From Branchiostoma floridae (lineage: Eukaryota; Chordata; Leptocardii; Amphioxiformes; Branchiostomatidae), in NCBI RefSeq assembly GCF_000003815.2, contig NC_049990.1:17190532-17254531 (forward strand): a stretch of DNA of 64,000 bases, given 5' to 3'. The position numbers and the translations under genes were made by a program. The stretch's first letter is position 1. Each line of letters starts with the position of its first letter. Below, piece after piece: positions 13,001 through 23,450 of this stretch. The notes under the pieces were generated by a model. That model was not told the origin of the DNA, searched no databases, and saw only the letters and a program-made list of their open reading frames with translations.

Positions 13001-13087
13001 CGTCTGTATGGACTGTGGCTCTACAGCAGCACTAGAAGTTACTCCTCCTTGCGTTGTCTGAATGGTTGGGATGTCTCTTCGCTGCAT
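7045..13087 (-). CDS. Unit B: type II membrane protein with Y-x-N repeat tail and NHL propeller
   Basis: Six exons splice in frame to 682 codons plus stop: 13087-12298, 11627-11452, 11269-11201, 11010-10942, 9406-9310 and 7892-7045. The start is the ATG at 13087, because the ATG position used by paralogues reads ATC here. Residues 1-263 are an Asp/Asn-rich region with 10 Y-x-N motifs and degenerate AHEND and VFEND repeats. Residues about 282-303 (LVCAVITASVAVAMILSGVF) form a membrane segment preceded by Arg residues, suggesting a cytoplasmic N terminus. Residues 323-400 are a Thr-rich stalk, including two nearly identical 23-residue exons. Residues 401-682 form about six NHL blades (first blade IFVADLDNHRVQVF). 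N-glycosylation sequons (NQT, NGS) in the propeller support an extracellular C terminus. There is no signal peptide. Ligand and function are unknown; the SH2-docking role is inference. Confidence 0.8.
7960..8935. repeat. Dispersed repeat with GTAAC...GTTAC palindromes
   Basis: Lies in the last intron of unit B and matches 35895-36440 in unit D. Shared phrases are 'aaaaaatggcaacttatta', 'cattacagggcaggtaac' and 'tttctgtacaacattttg'. Near-palindromes GTAACGTTTGTTAC recur at about 8280 and 8480. The class is unknown; a mobile element is likely because the two copies sit in different introns. Confidence 0.5.
9527..10460. mobile_element. piggyBac-like non-autonomous element
   Basis: The left end reads TTAA|CCATATTCAGACCGGG and the right end CCGGTCTGAAAAGGG|TTAC. 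That gives an inverted terminus around TTCAGACCGGG and a TTAA target duplication with one altered base. A run of C lies near the right end (10411). Related left ends occur at 37673 (TTAA|CCTCATGCAGAC), 43713 and 50194 (TTAA|CCTTTGTCCAGAC). There is no transposase frame. It lies in the last intron of unit B. Confidence 0.6.
10930..11285 (-). repeat. Tandem duplication carrying two 69-bp stalk exons
   Basis: Exons 11269-11201 and 11010-10942 are 259 bp apart and encode almost the same 23 residues (TTTLQADHTTVKYPSTTY, then EYTNT or GYTNS). Flanking intron is also duplicated ('tatgtatcaatgatactca' against 'tatgtatcaataatactca'). Both exons have CAG acceptors and GTGAGT donors in phase 0, so one or both can be spliced without frame loss. 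Confidence 0.85.
12345..12965 (-). repeat. Coding minisatellite of unit B
   Basis: About twenty imperfect repeats encode D-V-Y-E-N-D-D-type motifs. Ten keep Y-x-N; some have His, Phe, Cys or Ser in place of Tyr. Confidence 0.85.
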
Positions 13088-13529
13088 CGTTACCGCAGTT
13101 AATTTGAGATACCTGATGGGATGCAGGGCAACAGAAAACATTGTAAATCAAAAACAAACACTGTTCAAATGTACAATCCTTTTGTCTATTCCATTCATGC
13201 ACCATTAATGCTCCATGTGATATTTTCTGATATCATGAGTATTTCACGTGCATTTGGTTTGTTTTTCATTGATACTGCTATATTCAAAGCTTTTCAGTCT
13301 TCCAGCCACCCTTGCACTTTTGCATTATTATGATTCATTTTATTTGTGCCAATAAACACGAACACTTTACTTACTGAAAAGCAATGTCTACAAAATTTCA
13401 TCGTTTATATTTGTCTTAAAACAGAAAAGATGGTTCGTTCCTATGCAGATTTTCTGTTATCTCTACAAAAAAAACTATAAAAAAAAACTTCCTAATAATT
13501 TGTAATGATCGACTATGATTCTAACCTAC

Positions 13530-13745
13530 CTTATGCGTGTGTATCGCTGGTAAAACGTTGTCTTCTCGTGTCTCTTTTTTCACTTTAGACTGATAAACGT
13601 CTCCTGATTTCTCTCCTGGTAGATAAACTCGAGTTTCTACGACGCAATATGGCAACCAGGGGCTGTGTTCATTGATACCAGGAGGTGTTCGCAAGTTGTG
13701 AAATATGCTGGATTTGAGTCCCGTTAGAAACGTAGACGAAAACAA
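13530..13745 (-). other. Putative 5' noncoding exon, unit B
   Basis: The minus strand ends ACACACGCATAAG|GTAGGTT, matching the unit A exon at 4236. The open frame here has no ATG and, when joined in phase to the acidic exon, meets a stop. It is therefore most likely 5' UTR. The upstream limit is not defined. Confidence 0.4.
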
Positions 13746-13764
13746 GAAACGTGGAGGTAAGCAG

Positions 13765-13910
13765 AGCTAGACTTATTGTCTAGACATTTAGCAAAATAAA
13801 AAAAAAGGTGCCAGCTTATTGTACAGAAATGATTAGAAATTTTGGGAATTACCTTTTGACAAAATGATTATAACTATTGTCTCTCAACTCTCAGACCATA
13901 TGGTTGCGAT
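13765..13910 (-). promoter_or_regulatory. Upstream module B1
   Basis: Contains CTAGACTTATTGTCTAGAC, 'gccagcttattgtacagaaatg' in parts, and 'ctctcaactctcagacca'. It directly abuts the 5' exon, like A1. Confidence 0.45.
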
Positions 13911-14114
13911 TTTTTTCAATTTCATTTTATTTGTGACTGCGCCATCCACATTGGAATTATATGTACCAACAAACTTACCAGGCTCGAAAGCAGAAACTTT
14001 TTTTTATTCATGGTAATCAATTGTCACAGATTTTTGGCTGTGATTACTAATAAATAGGTCTTGTACTTGGGAAGATTATATAAAAGTTAGGACCTTCCAC
14101 ACTGCATGAAAAGT

Positions 14115-14545
14115 CGAATTTACCCCATTGGTAAATGCGATGTATAGCCGGGTAAAGTTTAGATTTACCAGGGATTTATCGACATTTACCCGCCGGTAAA
14201 GGTGCAAATATACCAGGCATTTACCCGCATGGTATAGCGGGTAATGTTTGCCTGATTTACCCACATTTACCAGGTTCGTGTAAATATGCGTTTACCGAGA
14301 TTTACCGTACGAGGTATTTCTCATATATTTTGCGCATTTACCGACATTTACCATGCGGAGTATTTCTCATATAGCTGTATTTACCCATATTTACCTTGGA
14401 TTTATACATACCTTTACCAGAATATTCAATGCTATATTTATCCCTCTTTACCCACATTTAGCTGTATTTACCTTGGATTTATACAACCTTTACCAGAATA
14501 ATATCATATGCCCCCCTTTACCCATATTTAGCCGGTAGTTAACCG
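14115..14545. repeat. Left subterminal TTTACC repeats
   Basis: About 17 direct TTTACC hexamers plus some GGTAAA copies occur in 430 bp. A shorter set occurs in both orientations at 21587-21700 at the other end. In CACTA elements such subterminal repeats bind the transposase; that role here is inference. Confidence 0.75.
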
Positions 14546-14579
14546 ATTACTCCCCAGAATTACCCATGATTTTGAATCA

Positions 14580-17500
14580 TAACACGATTTGTGGCCAAAC
14601 TCAGCATTATTTATTGGATAAACATATCAACAATGACAGTTAGGATTTCTAAAGGGTAAACAGATAAATAACAGATATACAATTGTGGCCTTTTCTTATA
14701 AGCTATATAGCTAATGTTAATAGCATGATTGAACATTGGTCAACTGTCCTGTGTACAAGCTGATCAGTTACAAGCAGCTTTTATCATGGATGATATTTAA
14801 GAAAGTATTTTATCATCACACACTATCTAAACCTATCATCAGTCTCCGTCATTGTGCACTGACAAACAGGCTTTAGAAATTATATACAATATTTTTGCCA
14901 TACACTATTTGCCCATCACATTTCATCTGCAATTAGCCCAGTCTCTACCAGACTCTGGCTTGGTCAAATACTAATAGGGGACTTGAGTAATAGGAGTGAA
15001 CCAACTGGCAGGCAGATAACTGAATAGACTACAAAGGACAGAAATCCCATGGAAACTTATTTGTCCCTACTTGGACAAGCTGACATGTCTGCTTGGAAGT
15101 TGGAGACTACAATAAGCACTCAGTTAAGAATTTGCAATGTACTTACTGTGTACTGTAACAGTTGTATCATATATTGTGTGCAACATCCAAACTATGCTGT
15201 CACTGTTAACAAATGTAAAAAGCAAAATGTGCAACTATGATCAAGATGAATGAAAGAAACAGTAACATGACACTGAAATGCAGTGCATTAATGACCTATG
15301 AAAGACTTATGTAACATTCAATGGGGCCTGTATTGTTTTACACTTTGCCAACATGATCCTATTACTAGTATTAGCATCATGTGATGCTACATGTTTATTC
15401 AAGCAACAATTCATCATTTTCGAAACTTCATAGATTGGGGAATTAATAAGTTCATAACAGATTAAAAACAACCAAGTGATCTGGCTAAGAAATCCATTTC
15501 CTTTGGAGAAGGGTGAGGGTCAGATGCATGTCAGGGCTCAAAATACCACCTGTATATGCAGGTACAAGCATATTGTATGGGACCTGTGTAGGTACAATGT
15601 AATTCTGACAATTATGTAAAATGTATCATAATCACACGGTTCATACAATCACACAACAGTGAAACACAATTTGCTTCATACTGGAAGTCTTCAAAGCTAT
15701 GAAGATTTTAGTGGCCCTTAGGTTAACAGCAATCACATAAAAGAACAAAGTTGTTGTCAATAAAGATATTGAAATACAGATGAGTAAACTTTTAAAGTCC
15801 AGCCAAACTGTGAACACCTGAGTTACTAGTACATTCTGTGGAACTGCGTACAGACATCCTCTTGTCATCTATATTCAAGTCCACTGCTGCGAAGCACTCC
15901 GTGTAGGGTCCAAACAAGCACAGGCTGCCTTCTTCTGTGTCTGAATGCTGAACTTCTTGGCATGAGTTTGGAGTCCTTTGTGTGGTGAGTCAGTTCCTAC
16001 ATGATAAAACAAAAGTATCACAGAATATAAATCTATGTGTGGAAATCTAGCCTATTTAAATTTGCAACTGAAGGGTAGTCCCCATGTGTACTGAAAATTG
16101 ATAAATATAGAATACAACAACATGGTGTACCAGCCTGACTGGGTCAAGCGATCCGACCCGTGGGAGGGCTGGGACTGAGAGTAATGCCGAATACATTGTG
16201 TTGTATTTTTCATGTAAATTTCGTGTCGTCATACCTGGGCCACGATATTGGTCGATACGGGTTTTCTGGACCGGGCAATGAAAAGCTGTATCACACAGGC
16301 TTCCATCGAACACTTCAAACATACTCTACCCACACCGAGGGCGGCGTGGTCTAAAATTCGAATACCTGATTCAGACGTTAAAATTGCTGCTGTAACTGTT
16401 TTTTTGTTCGAGGACACCAAATTTTTTTTAACTTCTGGCGCGTTTTGCATCGAAACTTGTGTTTTCTCAGGTAGGTATGTTACAAATAAAATAAAACATG
16501 GTGTATTGAAATACATCATCCTCGGTCCCACCCCTCCTACGGGTCGGATCACCCTCCGGCCTTCAGGTGATCCTGGTACCTTAGGTGATACAGAATACTC
16601 CGCCGTGTTGTATTCTATACATGTATATCATATCCAGGTCGGAAAACTCTCAATTTAATTGCTAAACTACTCATAAAAAGGATAAAACTCGCTACATTGT
16701 TTCAACCTGCACGGTGCAAACAACTCTATTCTTTAAATAACATCAATTCGAGAAAAATTCGAACAAAAGAACTCCATTCGCTTGAGTTGAGTATGTTCTA
16801 TTCAATTGATGGAAACCTGTCTAATACAAATAAAAAGCCTGTGTGATACGGAAAATCATCATCCGGTCTGGAACACCCCTATCAAATGTTATCAGGTATG
16901 ACACAAATAAAAAATATATACACAGCAATCAAGGAACATGTCACACGATTTTGACATAACTGGGGTAGTTGTGCTTCGTCCCATCACAACAACTAACTAA
17001 AACCAGACTAAGCAGAATCATGATAACGGCATGCCTCGGTAAACACTGAAGTACATGCCAATGATGATATTGGTCATGCAGGACTGTAGTTTTGAGGCTT
17101 ACCTATGGAGTGTGTAGCAGCATTGAAGTACTCAGCAGCTAAACTTCTGGCTGATGCTTGCTTTACTTCTGGCTATCCACCCTCACAACTTGTGCTGCAT
17201 GTCTGAAGGAGGTATCTACTGCAGCTGTACTGGAGGCATATAAAAAGGGAAATAATGACACAATCAGATCCAGCCATCCCTGAATTTAATACATACACAC
17301 CGTGACTTAAATCCATACCTTAAATATAATAGTCATCAAATTAGTGACCAAACAACTGTCAGTTACTGAACAGTGTTCAAATTGTTAAAGGTTAGCCCTT
17401 GATAATAATAGTCACAACTTGATCGACAGCCTTGGCTGTGTGATGCCAGCCATGATTTGAACGAATACATGAATAAATATATTTAAATATGTATAGTACT

Positions 17501-18650
17501 AGTATAATCTATAAAATATAAATAATCATTTGGAAGCATTAATTTAATCCTACTGGTTTCAAGTTTAACAGTATGTATGTGACTACAAATTAATTCTCTT
17601 ATCAACGCACAATTATTCACCCATCAAGTGCTGTTGCTGTTTTGTATCATAAAACCAGATACGAAATGCCTGTTGTCCAATACATTTTCCTATTAAATGG
17701 GGGAGGGGGTAGGTTAGTTGGAGACAAATTTGTTTCTAACGATTACATGTCAATAACAAAACAAGTGGGAAAAGCAAAAGCGAACCTACTTTTTGCTTAA
17801 AAAACGAAGCACACTGAAAGGCAAGCACAGTCTATATATTTTCTACTCACCGAAGTACACGTTGGATCCTGCGGGGAGGAGTGCGCCGCCCAGGGTGGGA
17901 GGGGGGCGGCCGCCAAACGTACAACTAAAACATCATTCACGATAATTTTCCGTCCGTTTGAGCTTACACCATATTCCCCCTACACTCACAAGCCTCTCCC
18001 AAATTGCTGACCGACCATAGCAGACTCCTTGTGCCATTTGTAGCGTAGAAAACGATACGTAAAACCCCGTAGTCATGTCTGATCTCATATCTCGTAACGA
18101 CTTTTTGTAATCGTCCCGCCCGCATGGTGCGCATGCGTTTCCGACGGTCCAATCAGATCGTAGTATTTCTGTGGCCTTTAGGATGTTGACCCTGAGGTCA
18201 GAAGTTGACCTTTTAGGACCCAATACAGCAAGAAGGCCATGGGGGACATTTGTGACACAATGTGTAAAGCTTATCTTCCTTGGTTAGATTCAAGTTTGCT
18301 TTACAGCATCTGTTTAAAGATTGACCTGTTATCTTTTGGATTTTTCACTGTAGATTTTAGAGTTGTTTTAACTAAAAGCTGTGACCTTTGTTATTTATCA
18401 CAAACTGTGTAGCATATAAATACATAAGATCTGTGATTGTGAACTGTCTTGAGTTTTAACTGAAGCATTTTTCTTCATAAATATATAAGGGGCCCGTTAT
18501 GTAATTCTAAGTATGGTAAACAATCATGGTAAAATACTTATTAATAGAGACTCATTCATGAATGAACTACACCTACAATTTCACTCAAGGCCTAAAAAGC
18601 TAGTCGACTGGTAATGATGACTGTGTTCAACTTTTATGCTTTGTCCCCAA
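14580..18650. other. Low-copy interior of the CACTA-like element
   Basis: No transposase was recognised. The best candidate for coding is a pair of minus-strand exon-like segments (17229-17103 and 15996-15875). A short G/C-rich stretch at 17870-17930 could be a promoter or captured CpG-rich DNA. The rest is A/T-rich with no convincing frame. Confidence 0.45.
15875..17229 (-). pseudogene. Possible captured or decayed spliced gene fragment
   Basis: Two segments have plausible splice signals: acceptor CCTCCAG|TACAG at 17229, donor CATAG|GTAAGC at 17103, acceptor ATGTAG|GAACTG at 15996, and TGA at 15875. Joining them gives a frame reading ...ARSLAAEYFNAATHSIG then TDSPHKGLQTHAKKF and onward to the stop. 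The frame is closed by a TAG within the first segment and no start is found. It may be an exon captured by the transposon, a remnant of its own gene, or chance. No family is recognised. Confidence 0.25.
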
Positions 18651-18654
18651 TACT

Positions 18655-21013
18655 ATTATCTCAGGGCGGTGAGGTGTTCTATACCCTTTGGGTGCCCCCA
18701 TCCTGACATAACTCTTATCTCAAGGCAGTGAGGTGTTCTGTACACTGTGGGTACCCTCGCCCTGGGATAACTCTTATCTCAGGGCGGTGAGGTGTTCTGT
18801 ACACTGTGGGACCGTGTGGTGTTCTGTACACTGTGGGTACCCTCGCCCTGGGATAACTCTTATCTCAGGGCAGTGTGGTGTTCTGTACACTGTGGGTACC
18901 CTCGCCCTGGGATAACTCTTATCTCAGGGCGGTGTGGTGTTCTGTACACTGTGGGTACCCTCGCCCTGGGATAACTCTTATCTCAGGGCGGTGTGGTGTT
19001 CTGTACACTGTGGGTACCCTCGCCCTGGGATAACTCTTATCTCAGGGCGGTGTGGTGTTCTGTACACTGTGGGTACCCTCGCCCTGGGATAACTCTTATC
19101 TCAGGGCGGTGTGGTGTTCTGTACACTGTGGGTACCCTCGCCCTGGGATAACTCTTATCTCAGGGCGGTGTGGTGTTCTGTACACTGTGGGTACCCTCGC
19201 CCTGGGATAACTCTTATCTCAGGGCGGTGTGGTGTTCTGTACACTGTGGGTACCCTCGCCCTGGGATAACTCTTATCTCAGGGCGGTGTGGTGTTCTGTA
19301 CACTGTGGGTACCCTCGCCCTGGGATAACTCTTATCTCAGGGCGGTGTGGTGTTCTGTACACTGTGGGTACCCTCGCCCTGGGATAACTCTTATCTCAGG
19401 GCGGTGTGGTGTTCTGTACACTGTGGGTACCCTCGCCCTGGGATAACTCTTATCTCAGGGCGGTGAGGTGTTCTATACCCTTTGGGTGCCCCCATCCTGA
19501 CATAACTCTTATCTCAGGGCAGTGAGGTGTTCTGTACACTGTGGGTACCCTCGCCCTGGGATAACTCTTATCTCAGGGCGGTGTGGTGTTCTGTACACTG
19601 TGGGTACCCTCGCCCTGGGATAACTCTTATCTCAGGGCGGTGAGGTGTTCTGTACACTGTGGGTACCCTCGCCCTGGGATAACTCTTATCTCAGGGCGGT
19701 GTGGTGTTCTGTACACTGTGGGTACCCTCGCCCTGGGATAACTCTTATCTCAGGGCGGTGTGGTGTTCTGTACACTGTGGGTACCCTCGCCCTGGGATAA
19801 CTCTTATCTCAGGGCGGTGAGGTGTTCTATACCCTGTGGGTGCCCCCATCCTGACATAACTCTTATCTCAGGGCAGTGAGGTGTTCTGTACACTGTGGGT
19901 ACCCTCGCCCTGGGATAACTCTTATCTCAGGGCGGTGTGGTGTTCTGTACACTTTGGGTACCCTCGCCCTGGGATAACTCTTATCTCAGGGCGGTGAGGT
20001 GTTCTGTACACTGTGGGTACCCTCGCCCTGGGATAACTCTTATCTCAGGGCAGTGTGGTGTTCTGTACACTGTGGGTACCCTCGCCCTGGGATAACTCTT
20101 ATCTCAGGGCGGTGTGGTGTTCTGTACACTGTGGGTACCCTCGCCCTGGGATAACTCTTATCTCAGGGCGGTGTGGTGTTCTGTACACTGTGGGTACCCT
20201 CGCCCTGGGATAACTCTTATCTCAGGGCGGTGTGGTGTTCTGTACACTGTGGGTACCCTCGCCCTGGGATAACTCTCATCTCAGGGCGGTGTGGTGTTCT
20301 GTACACTGTGGGTACCCTCGCCCTGGGATAACTCTTATCTCAGGGCGGTGTGGTGTTCTGTACACTGTGGGTACCCTCGCCCTGGGATAACTCTTATCTC
20401 AGGGCGGTGTGGTGTTCTGTACACTGTGGGTACCCTCGCCCTGGGATAACTCTTATCTCAGGGCGGTGTGGTGTTCTGTACACTGTGGGTACCCTCGCCC
20501 TGGGATAACTCTTATCTCAGCGGTGTGGTGTCTGTACCTGTGGGTACCTCGCCCTGGGATAACTCTTATCTCAGGCGGTGTGGTGTCTGTCACTGTGGGT
20601 ACCCTCGCCCTGGGATAACTCTTATCTCAGGGCGGTGTGGTGTCTGTACACTGTGGGTACCCTCGCCCTGGGATAACTCTTATCTCAGGGCGGTGTGGTG
20701 TTCTGTACACTGTGGGTACCCTCGCCCTGGGATAACTCTTATCTCAGGGCGGTGTGGTGTTCTGTACACTGTGGGTACCCTCGCCCTGGGATAACTCTTA
20801 TCTCAGGGCGGTGTGGTGTTCTGTACACTGTGGGTACCCTCGCCCTGGGATAACTCTTATCTCAGGGCGGTGTGGTGTTCTGTACACTGTGGGTACCCTC
20901 GCCCTGGGATAACTCTTATCTCAGGGCGGTGGTGTGTTGTACTGCGAGTACCCTCGCCCTGACATAACTCTTATCTCAGGGCGGTGGGGTGTTATGTACA
21001 CTGTGGGTACCAC
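18655..21013. repeat. 59-bp satellite array of hairpin units (about 40 copies)
   Basis: Each unit holds GCCCTGGGATAA-CTC-TTATCTCAGGGC (written here as arm, loop, arm): a 12-bp inverted repeat with one mismatch and a 3-base loop. Most copies are nearly identical. A diverged variant (ctataccctttgggtgccc) recurs at about 18670, 19465 and 19820, indicating amplification of multi-unit blocks. Units at 20520-20640 carry small deletions. It lies inside the CACTA-like element. Confidence 0.95.
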
Positions 21014-21015
21014 CG

Positions 21016-21585
21016 CACCCCTATATAAGGCCTTATACCAGGATCCATCCCTGACAATGTAATACACGCACCCCTATAGAAGGCCTTATACCAGGGTCCA
21101 TCCCTGACAATGTAATACATGCACCCCTATATAAGGCCTTATACTAGGGTCCATCCCTGACAATGTAATACATGCACCCCTATATAAGGCCTTATACCAG
21201 GGTCCATCCCTGGCAATGTAATACATGCACCCTTATATAAGGCCTTATACCATGGTCCATCCCTGACAATGTAATACATGCACCCCTATATAAGGCCTTA
21301 TACCAGGGTCCATCCCTGACAATGTAATACATGCACCCCTATATAAGGCCTTATACCAGGGTCCATCCCTGACAATGTAATACATGCACCCCTATATAAG
21401 GCCTTATACCAGGGTCCATCCCTGACAATGTAATACATGCACCCCTATATTAGGCCTTATACCGGGGTCCATCCCTAACAATGTAACACATGTACCCCTA
21501 TATAAGGCCATAAAAGAGGGCCCATCCCTGACAATGCAATAAATGTACCCCTGTTTAAGGCCTTATATCAGGGTGCATTACCAGC
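21016..21585. repeat. 53-bp satellite array (about 11 copies)
   Basis: Units start cacccctatataagg and contain the perfect 14-bp palindrome TATAAGGCCTTATA. They diverge towards the right end of the array. It directly follows the 59-bp array inside the CACTA-like element. Confidence 0.95.
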
Positions 21586-21924
21586 ATTTACCCGTATTTA
21601 TCCAAATTTACTGGGTAAATATGTGCTAAATTTGGGTAAATATTGTACATCAGATTTACCAGGTATTTACACACCAATGGTAAGTTTGGTAAATCCGATA
21701 TTTCATGCAGTGCCAGCAGCTTTCTTTGGAAATAAAGAAAATATTTGAATGGATAGATGGTTGGATAAATTTTGTAAATGTGTATAAGATAAATTAAAAA
21801 AAGAGACTGTATATTCACATGCTGGTATATGTTTATTGTCACAAAACGCCTGCCTTTGTCATAATTTTAAAAAACTTCAACAACGATTTTACTAGCCTAA
21901 ATTGCCTGCGTTTTGTCACTAGAG

Positions 21925-22384
21925 TAGGGCTGGGTACCGGTACAGAAGATTCAGGTCCAGGTCCGGTTCAGGTCCAGACGATCAGGTCCAGGTCCGGACC
22001 TGAACCTGGTTCAGTTTGTGCAAACTTGTGAATAGACGATGCTCGAAACATTGGTCCATTTTGCAACAAAGAAATCTGTTTCATGGAGTATTGGACTCCC
22101 AATGGCGTTATAAAATCCCACAAAGCTAACTGCCTCTGTACGATTGATGGTAAAACTTGGTAGAAATGACTATAGACTCTATTCTACTTCGCTCTTGTTA
22201 TTTTCTTCGACCGGTAAGCCTCCCCAAAAAATTAAAACATGTGAATGCCTTATCACATAATCTGTTCATTTTCCAATAGGTCCAACATCCGGTTCACCGA
22301 ATTTTTTCAGGTCCGGTTTTTCTGGACCGGTCCAATAAGAAAAACCGGTTTTGTACCGGTACACTGTACCGGTACCCAGCCCTA
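21925..22384 (+). mobile_element. hAT-like MITE, copy 2
   Basis: 460 bp with the same TAGGGCTGGGTACC and GGTACCCAGCCCTA ends as copy 1. It is flanked by cactagag and cacaagag, an 8-bp duplication with one change. Unit A keeps an uninterrupted version of this site near 4968 (gtaaatagagtaatttcc), so insertion followed the tandem duplication or was absent from that copy. Confidence 0.9.
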
Positions 22385-23309
22385 CACAAGAGTAAATTCC
22401 AGATGTGGCGGTCATCTTGGATTTTTCCGGCTCTCGCATAAAACGAGGCTGGATATAGGAGAGTTCCTAGTTGAAAGCATGTATCAGAGAATAGGTAGGC
22501 CATTTTCAATGGTACGTTCTGCTCCTCTAACGTGAAATACTGCGGAATATGTGCCTGCCATGCATAGAAAATATTGATTTGGACAATTGAAGTCGATTTC
22601 GGCTAAATTTTTATTTAATTTTCACAGTTTCTTACAGGTGACCTGAGAACATTTAGCATCAGTATTTATATCATTAATTATCAATAATGTTATCAGTAGC
22701 TGTGGTATAGTTGGTATAAATGGCTTTTATTAGGTCATTAAAGCCTACAAAAACATGAAAATGTCGGGTTGACATCTTTGTGGGTAAAGTGTCAGAAGAC
22801 ATTTGGTGGTTGTTTCATCTATTTATGAAAGCCAAGATCCGTTTTGAAAAGTAAAGCTGAATTCCGTGGATACGGATAGGATGTGTTCTTTGCTTATTTA
22901 CCGGACAATTTCACACTGGATTACTGCACACTACTTTTCTTGCACGGAATCCCAAAATTCCAAACTGATGCTGTGTAGCTGCATAACTGTGCATTGTTGC
23001 ACCACACGGATAAATGCGCGAAATTCGCTGGAAATGAGGTGTGCAATTAATCGGCTTCCACTGTGTATCAGTATTAGCCATGGGTTTCCTTTCATCTACA
23101 TTTTAGAAACAAAACGCCCCACATGTTGTGTTCAGATCTGGACTGAACTCAGATTGAGACTTGCCATTTTGACGATTTTTCAGTGCTAAGATCGGTACGA
23201 AAAAGAAAAATCGTCGACGATGGGGAGGGATTGACCCGCACATGCATACGCCTCAAAAATCTAGAAGCTTATTTGAGATCAGCCTGTGGGAATTGAAATC
23301 TTTAAAAAT

Positions 23310-23450
23310 GTAAACTGATTGTCGAGACCTTTTCACAAGAAAATAGGTCGGCTTATTTGATAGAATTGATTGAAAATGAATCGAATTGGATTTAAAAATA
23401 TCTTAATTGCCACCTCTCTGCTCTCAGACCAATATGTATGTAATTGATTG
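23310..23450 (-). promoter_or_regulatory. Upstream module B2
   Basis: Contains ACTGATTGTCGAGACCTTTTC, 'agaaaataggtcggc' and 'ctctgctctcagaccaat'. The central CTAG is mutated to CGAG. Partner of module A2. Confidence 0.45.

Larger units (their letters stand above)
14100..21712. mobile_element. 7.6-kb CACTA/EnSpm-like transposon, non-autonomous
   Basis: The left end is CACTGCATGAAAAGTCGAAT; the right end, read in reverse complement, is CACTGCATGAAATATCGGAT. Both run into TTTACC-rich sequence. CCA is duplicated at 14097-14099 and 21713-21715. Unit A keeps the uninterrupted site near 4700 (taggatcctctaccagctttc), which independently marks both ends. CACTG termini, a 3-bp duplication and subterminal repeats fit the CACTA/EnSpm group. 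No transposase frame is seen. Inside are a low-copy region (14580-18650), a 59-bp satellite and a 53-bp satellite. Confidence 0.8.

Noticed and set aside
13530-13745. Coding first exon for unit B
   Set aside because: The frame has no ATG and runs into a stop when joined to the acidic exon; 5' UTR is more likely.
16056-16658. Overlapping frames on both strands inside the CACTA-like element
   Set aside because: No resemblance to any transposase or host protein, and no catalytic motif could be picked out.
18733-20794. Repetitive proteins encoded by the 59-bp array
   Set aside because: Open only because identical units recur; small deletions at 20520-20640 shift frame and there is no start context or splice support.
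18655-21585. CRISPR-like array
   Set aside because: Units are contiguous without unique spacers and sit in an animal transposon.
14100-21712. Transib or ProtoRAG-type transposon because of the CAC terminus
   Set aside because: Those make 5-bp duplications; here only CCA is duplicated and the termini lack the expected heptamer. CACTA-like fits better.
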